A stretch of 64,000 bases of DNA from Calothrix sp. PCC 7103. GTDB lineage: Bacteria > Cyanobacteriota > Cyanobacteriia > Cyanobacteriales > Nostocaceae. Position numbers and translations under genes: made by a program. The stretch is taken from contig NZ_KB217478.1 in NCBI RefSeq assembly GCF_000331305.1, positions 7,652,317 through 7,716,316 of the forward strand, read 5' to 3'. Below the pieces are notes generated by a model. The model made no database searches and was not told the DNA's origin. It saw only the letters and a list, made by a program, of their open reading frames with translations. Shown piece after piece: positions 44,678-52,950 of this stretch. Each line of letters opens with the position of its first letter. The first letter of the stretch is position 1.

Positions 44678-44808
44678 ATCCCCCCTAACCCCCCTTAATA
44701 AGGGGGGAACAAGAAAAGCAAGCAAATCTTAGCCATTAAAGCAAGCAAATCTTAACCATTAAAGCAAGCAAATCTTAGCCCCCCTTATTAAGGGGGGGTT
44801 GGGGGATC
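44678..44808. mobile_element. MITE-like element: 30-bp inverted repeats around 23-bp tandem repeats
   Basis: The left end GATCCCCCCTAACCCCCCTT (44678) and right end, which reads GATCCCCCAACCCCCCCTTA in reverse complement, are about 30-bp near-perfect inverted repeats. Between are three 23-bp units beginning AAAGCAAGCAAATCTTAG (44715-44737, 44738-44760, 44761-44780, the last overlapping the right arm). A partial relative is at 40238-40261. It has no coding capacity. Confidence 0.75.
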
Positions 44809-44821
44809 AAATAATGTTCGA

Positions 44822-45540
44822 CTATATATCTACCAGAAAAAATATCTCATTATTTCCACAGAAACGTCTAATAAACCCACTACAAAGAAACACTAACTGA
44901 GAAGAATAAGCCGCAATAGCTTTACTTTTCTTATCTTTAACCGACGCAATCGATAAACGATAAGCTCTCTTAACATCCGGCGCCTTAAGAGAACTCCACG
45001 AAAAGAAATGCCCAATGTCATTCTGAACGAAGTGAAGAATCTCTTAAAACGCTCGTAACACTTTGAGATGCTTCGTTACGCTTACGCTACACTCAGCATG
45101 ACAACATTGTCAATTATTATGTGGGGTTCTCTAAATACCTGAAAAAATGGTTTATCCCAAAACACCCAAATTGGATATTGCAGCAATTTGACTTGTAATT
45201 ACGACTCTTTAATTGCTAACATTACTAAATCAAAAGTTGCTTCATGGTCTGGATGACAATCTAAACGATAAGGAACATAAACTTCTTGTGGTTGATATAA
45301 CTTCAATAACTCAACTATTTGAGCAATAGTTTGCTGCTTTTGTTCAGCAGTTAACTTTTGTAAAGCTCCATCCTGCTTATCTAAAAAGTGAGTATAAGAA
45401 TTATCAACACCTAAAACCTCTAACGCTTTGACAGCTTCCTGTTTACGAACCTGAATAGTATTATCTTTATTAGTTAAATTATTTACACCACTTTGCCCGT
45501 CTGTAATAAAAACTATTCTTGCCTGTCTAAATAGTATATA
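44822..45540 (-). pseudogene. PIG-L deacetylase (LmbE-like) pseudogene
   Basis: Read right to left: codons from about 45540 give ARIVFITDGQSGVNNLTNKD, then YVPYRLDCHPDHEATFDLVM (the HPDHxAT motif), an in-frame TAA at 45199-45201, then QVKLLQYPIWVFWDKPFFQV, then a 88-bp inverted repeat element (45016-45103), then SLKAPDVKRAYRLSIASVKD ... AIAAYSSQL to a stop at 44822. The start with the first metal-binding HPDD is missing. So the gene is truncated, has a stop and an insertion. Confidence 0.75.
45016..45103. repeat. Inverted repeat element TGTCATTCTGA...TCAGCATGACA
   Basis: The outer arms TGTCATTCTGAACGAAGTG and (reverse complement) TGTCATGCTGAGTGTAGCG are imperfect inverted repeats, with inner GAATCTC/GAGATGC. 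A related half is at about 10256-10288. It interrupts the PIG-L pseudogene. Confidence 0.7.
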
Positions 45541-45632
45541 ATTACTGATGCAGGAAATTTATTTTAGAATTGTAAAATTTTTTTCATAAATGTTTCACTA
45601 TTAATTAATGACCCTTAAGGATACTTAGTGAG

Positions 45633-47135
45633 ATGAAATCATTTATAAGAAACTTAAATATGAAAGCTCAACTTAACTATCCTCTACTATGGCGTAAAAC
45701 CCGTATGGGTGTCCGAATGCGTCTTTTAGTATGGTATTTTTTCTTAACTGCTTGTACTGTTATGGTATCGCTGCAAGTAACTCGTCAAATATACTGCGAT
45801 AGCTTGAAAGCCAAAGCTGATGCATCAATTATCAAAGAAATCGAGCGGTTTAAGCTCATGTCGGGTAAATATAAATATACTACTACTCCTCAGCTTTTAG
45901 ATAAATTTTTAGCCAATTATGCGCCTATACGCAACGAATATGTTGTAACGCTTTTAAATGACCAGGTATATCTGACTAAACCTGAACTTCCTAGAGACAT
46001 CAAAGAAAAATTACCACAGTTAATACATTCTTGGCGCCAAGAAGGTGAGTTTAAACGAGGTAAGGTTTACGTAGCTCCTTCTCGAATTAGATATGCTGGA
46101 CAGTCGGTTACTGCAAACGAGAACAAAGGAACCGTCATTGCCATTAATGATTCTTCGGCTGATTATCAAGCAGGTACTAGTGCAATTGTTTTAGTAATGC
46201 AGGTAACTATCGTTGTGCTAGTTATATTCTTTATTGTGGCATGGATAACTACAGGTAAAGTATTATATCCATTGCGACTTGTTACAGAAACAGCGCATTC
46301 AATCAGCGAATCGGATATGACGCTGCGTATCCCCGTGCAAGGTTCAGATGAAATTGCCGAACTCACAACTACGCTCAATGAAATGCTTGATAGATTGCAA
46401 TTTGCATTCGATAGTCAGCAAAAATTCCTCAATGATGTTAGCCACGAGCTACGCACCCCTATTACAATTATTCAAGGGCATTTGGAGATGTTACAGTTCT
46501 GTCCCGAAAAACAGCCAGAAACTATGGCATTAGTAATGGACGAACTCGACAGGATGAATAGGTTAGTTAATGATTTATTATTACTGGCAAAAACCGAACG
46601 TCCGGATTTTTTAAAATTAAAACCAGAAGAATTAGATTGGTTAACCGAGGAAATTTTTCTCAAAGCACGCAGTTTTGCCAACCGTAACTGGAAGTTAGAG
46701 TCTAAAGGCTTAAGTCCAATAACAGTAGACAGACAACGTTTGACGCAAGCTGTAATGAATTTGGTGCAAAATGCAGTTCGTCACACTACCTTGCATGATA
46801 CTATTACGCTTGGTTCTTCTGTAAAAGGCGATTTTGCTTATATTTGGGTGAGTGATACTGGGGAGGGTATTGCACCGGAGAACCAAAAGCGAATTTTTGA
46901 CCGCTTCGCGCGTGCGACAAAACACGACCAAAGTTTTGAAGGACATGGTTTAGGACTTTCAATTGTGAATGCCATTGCCGTTGCTCATGGTGGAAAAGTT
47001 GAACTTTCGAGTAGTGTCGGATATGGCTCAACGTTTACTATTGTTATACCTTTGGTTGCCTCAAATGATGCAACGCTTGAACAAGATGCTAATCGTCGGC
47101 GCCCCTTTGTAAAGACGGGTTTGTTCACATTGTAG
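45633..47135 (+). CDS. Sensor histidine kinase with HAMP domain
   Basis: The 500-aa membrane kinase has helix 1 (LLVWYFFLTACTVMVSLQV, about 31-49), an extracytoplasmic region to about 182, helix 2 (AIVLVMQVTIVVLVIFFIVA, 184-203), HAMP (about 208-262), HisKA with H271 in NDVSHELRTPI, and HATPase_c with N-box MNLVQNAVRHT (375-385), G1 DTGEGIAP, and GHGLGLSIV. It senses an unknown outside signal. The start could be ATG 45633 or 45660. No response regulator gene is adjacent, so it is an orphan in this window. Confidence 0.9.
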   Translation: MKSFIRNLNMKAQLNYPLLWRKTRMGVRMRLLVWYFFLTACTVMVSLQVTRQIYCDSLKAKADASIIKEIERFKLMSGKYKYTTTPQLLDKFLANYAPIRNEYVVTLLNDQVYLTKPELPRDIKEKLPQLIHSWRQEGEFKRGKVYVAPSRIRYAGQSVTANENKGTVIAINDSSADYQAGTSAIVLVMQVTIVVLVIFFIVAWITTGKVLYPLRLVTETAHSISESDMTLRIPVQGSDEIAELTTTLNEMLDRLQFAFDSQQKFLNDVSHELRTPITIIQGHLEMLQFCPEKQPETMALVMDELDRMNRLVNDLLLLAKTERPDFLKLKPEELDWLTEEIFLKARSFANRNWKLESKGLSPITVDRQRLTQAVMNLVQNAVRHTTLHDTITLGSSVKGDFAYIWVSDTGEGIAPENQKRIFDRFARATKHDQSFEGHGLGLSIVNAIAVAHGGKVELSSSVGYGSTFTIVIPLVASNDATLEQDANRRRPFVKTGLFTL

Positions 47136-47301
47136 TTGCAGAACCTATCTTTGGGCGAACTTCATTTGCAGCAGCTTCTAAGCGTTCTAGTTCACGTGCT
47201 GCAAGTACTACATTATAACCAAGACTCGCAAATTTTAGTGCTGTTGCTTTACCAATGCCTTGAGAGGCGCCTGTAATTATTACTGTATTAGCTATATTAA
47301 C
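47125..47301 (-). pseudogene. Short-chain dehydrogenase N-terminal remnant
   Basis: The minus strand reads VIITGASQGIGKATALKFAS (Rossmann TGxxxGIG motif) then LGYNVVLAARELERLEAAAN and stops at 47125, overlapping the end of the histidine kinase gene by 11 bases. There is no start codon; TAA precedes the match. Only about 57 residues of a family of about 250 are left. Confidence 0.75.
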
Positions 47302-47401
47302 TTAATGTACGTGTAAGACTTATTGTTACAGGCGCATGATTCTGCTTACAGGCGCCTAGAGGTAGGTTTTGGATTGAGTGAGGTGTCACTTTATCATAAT
47401 A

Positions 47402-47438
47402 AAACCTGAGAAGAAAAGTTATATCTCTTCCCAGGTTT
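47402..47438 (-). terminator. Rho-independent-type terminator of the PEP-CTERM gene
   Basis: The stem AAACCTGAGAAGA/TCTTCCCAGGTTT (one mismatch) lies 47 bp past the end of the minus-strand gene at 47485. Read on the minus strand it is followed by TTTTATTATG, a T-rich run as in an intrinsic terminator. Confidence 0.6.
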
Positions 47439-47484
47439 AAATTCAAACTTATAAAAATCTATAAATTAACGTGCGCGAATTAAT

Positions 47485-48384
47485 TTATTCTTCCACTACT
47501 TGTTGCTTGCGCTGACGAAGAGAACTTACACCAAAAGCACCCAAGGCAAATAAACCAATAACAGCAGTAGGCTCTGGAACAGATCTGGCAACACTAGTAT
47601 ACTTGATATCACCAATACCAATACCGTGGTTACTTGGATTTGATTGTGTGGTAAGGCTGCCTTCTGTAAAGATTAACTCGAATCTATCAATTGCACTAGC
47701 AAAAGACACGAGAACATCACCACTAGCACCATTATTATTGTCTACACTCCGAATACCATCAATGGTATTAGAATTGATTTGACTGATGTTGTTAGGTAGT
47801 CCACTGCCTTGTGGTCTTGAAAAAATGGTGTCAACCACTTTATTCCCTAAAAACCCTCTTAAAATTACTCTATCTTGCCAGCTAACGCTACTACCCGTTC
47901 CAGAAATATCTATGTCGTGCAAAACAAAAGAAACACCATTTAAAGCTCCACCAAAACCGCTAAAGTTAGTGGCCATATTTAAGGCACCAGTATATTCCTG
48001 GCCAAATGCTGCACTAGCAGGAACTGTTAAGCCCGACCTTATAGCTGGGTCAATTTGAATGTGTAAACTTTTATCATTATCTGGTTTGCTTCCATTGAGA
48101 AAACTATTAATGGTAGGTGTGAAAACATTATTTTGTTTTAGGAATGTAATATTGTCTCCAAGTAAAAAGTCAAAGTTAACCTGTCCACCACCCTCTACGT
48201 TAATTGTGTTTTTGAAGTCACTAGTACCTGATATCGGACTAACCCATTTTTCAGCAACCTTGTCCCAGTCTATTAAAAATTTTTCAGCGCTTCCTGTATT
48301 CGCTTGAGCAGATGTTGGAGCTAGCGATGCTCCTATCACTGCTAAAACACATCCTAACTTGGTAACTAAGCTTTTATTAAACAT
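47485..48384 (-). CDS. PEP-CTERM sorting domain exported protein
   Basis: The 299-aa protein has a signal peptide (LGCVLAVIGASLAPTSAQA, cut near residue 29), a beta-rich body with many Asn, Gly and Ser residues, and a C-terminal sorting signal from about residue 269: SVPEPTAVIGLFALGAFGVS then RQRKQQ. Exosortase systems process such proteins during export, often in connection with extracellular polymer. The body could be an adhesin or matrix protein; it has no family I recognise. Single gene with its own terminator. Confidence 0.82.
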   Translation of the reverse strand: MFNKSLVTKLGCVLAVIGASLAPTSAQANTGSAEKFLIDWDKVAEKWVSPISGTSDFKNTINVEGGGQVNFDFLLGDNITFLKQNNVFTPTINSFLNGSKPDNDKSLHIQIDPAIRSGLTVPASAAFGQEYTGALNMATNFSGFGGALNGVSFVLHDIDISGTGSSVSWQDRVILRGFLGNKVVDTIFSRPQGSGLPNNISQINSNTIDGIRSVDNNNGASGDVLVSFASAIDRFELIFTEGSLTTQSNPSNHGIGIGDIKYTSVARSVPEPTAVIGLFALGAFGVSSLRQRKQQVVEE

Positions 48385-48583
48385 CGTTTAAAACCTCTTA
48401 AATTGGTGTATTTATGAGATTTCATCATGCCATACAGCTTTTCTAAATGCCTAGACTGTTTACAGTATCTTATAAAACTCAGTATACACGTTCCGTCAAC
48501 ATAACTACTGGTATAAATAAACACATTTAATTAATTCGCATTAAATTAAATAATCACTCCCGGTTCGCTTATTTTTTAGGGAC

Positions 48584-48841
48584 TTAGAAAATAGTTATTA
48601 ATTCTTGTTGCTCATCCCAAACTGGCTGAAGATATTGCGCTATTTCTTCTTGTGACATTTGTTTAGCACTTAAGGGACAAAGATAAAAATCTTTGCCGAA
48701 AGCTAGGTGAGTACGAGTCGCTATTGATGCCATGTCTTGAAAAGTTTGCTCAACGCGGGGAACCCGCGCACGCAACTTTTCGCTTTTACAGTCACCAACA
48801 TATAACAGTCCTGATTTATCAAGCGTCGAACGTACCAACAA
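48584..48841 (-). pseudogene. Transposase fragment (IS1634-like)
   Basis: Eighty-five codons: SGLLYVGDCKSEKLRARVPR, then MASIATRTHLAFGKDFYLCPLS. GLLYVGDCK and TRTHL..G.DYYL.PLS are characteristic of DDE transposases of the IS1634 group. The N-terminal catalytic part and the C-terminus are missing. It lies just inside the inverted repeat at 48551. Confidence 0.6.
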
Positions 48842-49207
48842 ACACTGCTTCTTCAGCTTCTGGAATTGAGCTCATACCCACTTTTTGTAAGATTTTTGGC
48901 ACTCCAGTCCAATACGCAGGCGCCTGCTCCATGCTTTGCTAATATAAGTGATAAAGTAGCGTCAAAGCGTATTAATGAGCAAGTTTTACTAGAACGGCAG
49001 TATAAACCAGCATTTTCTTATACTCGTATATCGAGTGCGTTCACAAATCACTTGTATACCAATGGGTTAACGCAATATTCTGTAGCTGAAGAAAGAAACA
49101 TTTATTTCGGATATGACCCAAGCCAAGCATTTATAGTCAGCTTTTAAGAATAGTTTATATACCCATACTTTCTGTACTCTACTTCCTCAACCAACTTGCT
49201 CTCAGTA
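48842..49207. other. Unassigned stretch inside the IS-like element
   Basis: A plus-strand open frame at 48866-49147 (93 codons; ASKRINEQVLLERQYKPAFS, ending DPSQAFIVSF) and a short minus-strand frame near 48930-48820 (MEQAPAYWTGVPKILQKVGM) are visible. I recognise neither. They may be relics of other genes or chance. Confidence 0.25.
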
Positions 49208-49825
49208 TTACATGCTAACCAATCGCTTCAATATTTGTGCAACAGAATACAATTCATTGCCGGATGCTGTGCTGAGAGTAAATTTATCTGACAGGGCATA
49301 GTGACCACTGTCACGATCTAATTTAATAAATAAATAGTCTTCTCCAGTAGTAATCAAGGCAAACACAGGAGAATTTGGCGCCCCAAACATATAGCCAAGG
49401 GTTTGTGGAATCGCTTGCCGGACGCTAAAACCGTAACGTTTACTTTCAATAACAATTAACCATATAGCATCTCTAATCACCAAGGCATCAATCAAACCGT
49501 CCAGTTGGGTATCGCCATCTTCAATTTCAAACCGGACATATTTTTCACTTCGGACTTGGTAGGGTGAATCGAACAAACCAAGGGTTTCCAGAAAGGGGGA
49601 CAGCAAAATTAAGTTAACCGTGCCTTCGGTTATAGCTCCACTATCAGCGTAGTAAAGATACCTCTGTTTAAGGTGTTCGAGCCTTACCTTTTCGGCATCG
49701 GTCAAGGTAGGTAATGGTTCTTTCCACTCGGTAAAGAAGGCTGCATCTGAGGTAGGCGAAATGCCCAGTTTCGCGTTTGCTTCGGTAAGATTGGTAATCG
49801 CTTTAGTAATACCGAGGGTAACCAT
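49208..49825 (-). CDS. PD-(D/E)XK nuclease-like protein (HsdR N-terminal-like)
   Basis: The 205-aa protein resembles the N-terminal nuclease part of type I restriction subunit R, as single-domain proteins found in many cyanobacteria. The active-site pattern is LDGLIDALVIRDAIWLIVIE with D109 and E127, then SK (K129), and a downstream QAIPQTLGYMF with Gln as in the family's QxxxY motif. There is no helicase part and no modification or specificity gene nearby, so it may be a solitary nuclease or inactive relative. It lies within inverted repeats of a decayed IS, suggesting transfer or chance insertion. Confidence 0.75.
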   Translation of the reverse strand: MVTLGITKAITNLTEANAKLGISPTSDAAFFTEWKEPLPTLTDAEKVRLEHLKQRYLYYADSGAITEGTVNLILLSPFLETLGLFDSPYQVRSEKYVRFEIEDGDTQLDGLIDALVIRDAIWLIVIESKRYGFSVRQAIPQTLGYMFGAPNSPVFALITTGEDYLFIKLDRDSGHYALSDKFTLSTASGNELYSVAQILKRLVSM

Positions 49826-50229
49826 CAGAGTAATTTTTGGTAGAGAGTGTTTTCAATACTAACATACACTTCGCTAAAAAAAGAAAGTTATTGCAGAAAT
49901 AGTATACTTACGTAATAATAGTTAAATAAAATTTTTAAAGCTATGGATTTAATTGTCAGCAGTACGGGTATATCATCTAAACCCGAAAATATACCTACTC
50001 TGCACTTTTAGGAATATGTCTTTGGGTATACTTATAACTGCTTATTTTCTCTAACTCATTAAAAAATGAGCGAACCGGGAGTAATCATTAATAGATGCAG
50101 GCATATTCGCAAGCTAACAGGCGCCCATAGAGCGCAAATGTCTGCTAGGCACTTCTTTCTCTAGTAAAGCAAATATGAAACTAGTGGTCTGTGTCATTAA
50201 TTTTGGCAGGTTGTCAATCAAAAAGCTAG
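49826..50229. other. Gap holding the right inverted repeat of the IS-like element
   Basis: No gene. The right repeat lies at 50060-50087. Otherwise AT-rich DNA in which I see nothing. Confidence 0.5.
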
Positions 50230-51222
50230 TTAATTAGAACTTCTTACTTCTTCAATTTGACCAACTTCAAAAACTAAAATAAAAGGCTGCCCCATTTGTT
50301 TTGCAATAAATTGTTCTAATAATTCGACTTGTCTAGGAGTTACAGGTTCTTTCGCTCGTACACTTAAGCGGATTACTGGTGGATTTACTAACCAGTTAAT
50401 TTCGCTATTAAGTAGTTGTAATCTCTGAAAAGTTACAGTTTTATTTATTAATGCTTGTCGGACACTGGCTTCTAATTGCGCTTGCCTAATTAATCGAGTA
50501 AAGCTTATGCCTAAAGGAATTAATAAGATTGTAGTTAAAGCTACAGTCCAGAAAATAGGTTTTCGTGCCCGTTTGATTGACGTGTAACCTGCGAGCAAAA
50601 ATGTCAGCATACACGCCAGTGCAATACCTAGCAAGTTAGTTAAAAAAAGCAGTGTTGCTCCCAAACTTAACGACCAGTTTAAGTGTGCTAATCCTAAACC
50701 AACTACACATATTGGAGGCATTAAAGCAACAGCAATAGCTGTACCTGCCAAGCTACCTGAAATTTTTGGCTCAAGTTTTGCGTATCCGCTAATAGCACCT
50801 GCTGCTACAGCAATCCCTAAATCTAATAAATTCGGTCTAGAACGTGCTAATATTTCACTACCATAGGTAGGAAGACCTACAAGCTTTCCTAAGTAGCAGG
50901 AAATTATAATTGCTAGCAAAATACCTATAAACAAAGAAACTAAAGCTTGACGAAATAAGGCAATATTTCCTTGCAAGGCGCCAAATGCAAACCCACGAAT
51001 TGGTAACATCAAAGGAGCAATAATCATGGCGCCAATAATCACAGCAGGACTGTTAGATAATAATCCAAAAGTCGCAATGGCGCACGAGGCAACAATTAAA
51101 GCGAGGTAAGATAAATCTAAAGTTGATTCTTCTTGCAGTTCATTTTGTATTTGTTGAGGTTCAAGTTTTTGAAATTGTTTGCTTCTAAAATTACGGAAGC
51201 GTTGCCTAAGATTATTTTCCAA
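50230..51222 (-). CDS. DUF389 membrane protein
   Basis: The 330-aa protein matches the DUF389 family: LDLSYLALIVASCAIATFGLLSNSPAVIIGAMIIAPLM (shown only by its ends LDLSYLALIVASCA and VIIGAMIIAPLM), then PIRGFAFGALQGN, LGIAVAAGAISGYAKLEPKISG and GTAIAVALMPPICVVGLGLA. About six to seven helices follow, with a soluble C-terminal part. Its role is unknown, though some relatives are linked to stress. The neighbouring minus-strand genes (AI-2E family and small membrane protein) may form one unit with it; the gap to the AI-2E gene is 48 bp. Confidence 0.85.
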   Translation of the reverse strand: MENNLRQRFRNFRSKQFQKLEPQQIQNELQEESTLDLSYLALIVASCAIATFGLLSNSPAVIIGAMIIAPLMLPIRGFAFGALQGNIALFRQALVSLFIGILLAIIISCYLGKLVGLPTYGSEILARSRPNLLDLGIAVAAGAISGYAKLEPKISGSLAGTAIAVALMPPICVVGLGLAHLNWSLSLGATLLFLTNLLGIALACMLTFLLAGYTSIKRARKPIFWTVALTTILLIPLGISFTRLIRQAQLEASVRQALINKTVTFQRLQLLNSEINWLVNPPVIRLSVRAKEPVTPRQVELLEQFIAKQMGQPFILVFEVGQIEEVRSSN

Positions 51223-51270
51223 ATTCTACTCCAATAAAAATATTATATAGTAGTTATAATAATAAATTAT

Positions 51271-52302
51271 TTATGAAGGCGCCTGTTGCCATCTATCAAG
51301 AATATCCTTAAATAAACTTTCATCTATCCATGTTTTAACAACTACTGTTAGAGGTAATGCCATCAATAATCCTAAAGCTCCAAAAAAAGTGGTAAAGAAA
51401 AGCTGCGAAGTTAAAGTGACTGCTGGTAATAAAGCTACCTGCTTTGCCATAACTGTCGGTGTTAGCCAGTAACTTTCAATATTCTGAATAATAATATATA
51501 ATATTAACACAGCAACTGCTTTCCAAGGCTCATCAAGAAAAGCAACTGTCATAGGTAAAACAGCGCTTAAAGTTGGACCAACATTAGGAATAAAATTGAA
51601 TAACCCAGCTAAAACGGCATGAGCAAGTACTAATGGAACTCCTAGAACCCATAAACCAATTCCACTCAGAAGCCCAATAAATAACATTTCAATCAAAGCC
51701 CCAATTGTCCAACTTCCCAAACCTTCTGCACACTTTGATAAAATTTCTTCAACCCGTGAGCGATAAAACCCAGGAAAAAATCTTACAAAACCTTTGCGAT
51801 ACGGTTGAGGATTAATTAGTAACATGATAGTCAAAATTATTACTAATAATACCTGCAAAAATACGGTAATTGAAGTTGAAAATAAAGTGTAAGCTTGTGT
51901 TATAAAATTAGTCGCTAAAGGCTGAATTTGGCGAATTAACACATCTATATTAGGAATTTCAATGTCCCATCCATTTAGTCGCTGCTCTAACCAATTGAGA
52001 CTTTGTTGAATTTGGTTTGCTCCTGTTGGTAAAAGCAATAATAATTCACGGAACTGGCGGACAAATTGGGGTAAAATCAAAAATAAAACACCTGTCAACA
52101 ATGTTATTACTACAAGTAAACTTAACCATACTGCCCATATACGCTTTATACCAAACTGAGTTAGGCGCCGAACTAGCTGATTAATAGCTACTGCTAGGAC
52201 TACAGCAGTAAAAAATAATAATAGTAACTCGCGAATTTGCCAGAGTATATAAAGTGAAGCGATAAGCGAAAATAATCCCATCCATTGCCCAAGTTTCATC
52301 AT
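51271..52302 (-). CDS. AI-2E family transporter (PerM/TqsA-like)
   Basis: The 343-aa membrane protein has about eight helices and the family's signature regions: VVLAVAINQLVRRLTQFGIKR, QSLNWLEQRLNGWDIEIPNI, IGALIEMLFIGLLSGIGLWVLG, and FNFIPNVGPTLSAVLPMTVAFLDEPWKAVAVLI (key N-P-N-V-G-P-x-L). These transporters export small molecules or ions; the substrate here is unknown. Its start overlaps the stop of the upstream small protein by four bases, so they are cotranslated. Confidence 0.88.
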   Translation of the reverse strand: MMKLGQWMGLFSLIASLYILWQIRELLLLFFTAVVLAVAINQLVRRLTQFGIKRIWAVWLSLLVVITLLTGVLFLILPQFVRQFRELLLLLPTGANQIQQSLNWLEQRLNGWDIEIPNIDVLIRQIQPLATNFITQAYTLFSTSITVFLQVLLVIILTIMLLINPQPYRKGFVRFFPGFYRSRVEEILSKCAEGLGSWTIGALIEMLFIGLLSGIGLWVLGVPLVLAHAVLAGLFNFIPNVGPTLSAVLPMTVAFLDEPWKAVAVLILYIIIQNIESYWLTPTVMAKQVALLPAVTLTSQLFFTTFFGALGLLMALPLTVVVKTWIDESLFKDILDRWQQAPS

Positions 52303-52613
52303 CTTTGACTCCTTCTATATTCTGTAAGCTTGTTTGCTCTTAGCCAAAGTCCAATAAAACCAATAATAGCTGCAATAATAAATAAAGATACAGGATTGAA
52401 CTGTATTGCAAATTTTATGCCTGGTTCATAATGCCATCGTAACAGCCAAAAAATATTATTACCGATTGTAAAAGTTGGTACTCTTATAATTGTAAATAGT
52501 ACAAATATTAATACATTAATTACACTTAGGAATAAAAATGCAAATAAAGTAATTTTGAACCATTCTTGTAATAATATACGAGTTTTTTCAGCATTCATAT
52601 AATACAAAAACAC
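52299..52613 (-). CDS. Small two-helix membrane protein
   Basis: The 104-aa protein has two strongly hydrophobic helices (ITLFAFLFLSVINVLIFVLF and VSLFIIAAIIGFIGLWLRA) and ends with basic residues. I do not recognise the family. The ATGA overlap with the AI-2E gene at 52299-52302 supports it as a real gene and a partner or regulator of that transporter. Confidence 0.6.
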   Translation of the reverse strand: MFLYYMNAEKTRILLQEWFKITLFAFLFLSVINVLIFVLFTIIRVPTFTIGNNIFWLLRWHYEPGIKFAIQFNPVSLFIIAAIIGFIGLWLRANKLTEYRRSQR

Positions 52614-52950
52614 TACTTAAATTTCTATGATGGCTTATAAATATGATTTAAATGTGACAGTAAATGGTAATCCTTTCAGACTAGTATCTACTGTACTGTT
52701 TTGATAACTTACTAGATTATCAAAGCTGCATTCATCCTGCTTGAGAACTAAAATATTTAATTTTTTAAGCTTAATTTTTCTTTCTCCAGTATATAGACAT
52801 CCGTAGTTCATTACTCTATTGTCTGAGCATATCACTTTCTAGTCACATTTACTTTCTAGATTATCTGTATGAATTGTCTAAGAATTATAGACATTGAAAT
52901 AAATATCAAAATTGAAAGTTACAAATCCAAAATTTTACTAGGAAAAGAAT

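Larger units (their letters stand above)
48551..50087. mobile_element. Decayed IS-like element bounded by 28-bp inverted repeats
   Basis: Left TAATCACTCCCGGTTCGCTT... (48551-48578) and right ...AGCGAACCGGGAGTAATCA (50060-50087) match at 25 of 28 positions in inverted orientation. The fragment of an IS1634-type transposase starts just inside the left repeat (48584). The rest of the transposase is not seen; instead there are unassigned DNA (48842-49207) and a complete nuclease-like gene (49208-49825). No target duplication was found. Confidence 0.55.

Noticed and set aside
52635..52835. Minus-strand open frame of 66 codons upstream of the small membrane protein
   Set aside because: No ribosome-binding site, no recognisable family and AT-rich codon pattern; probably chance.
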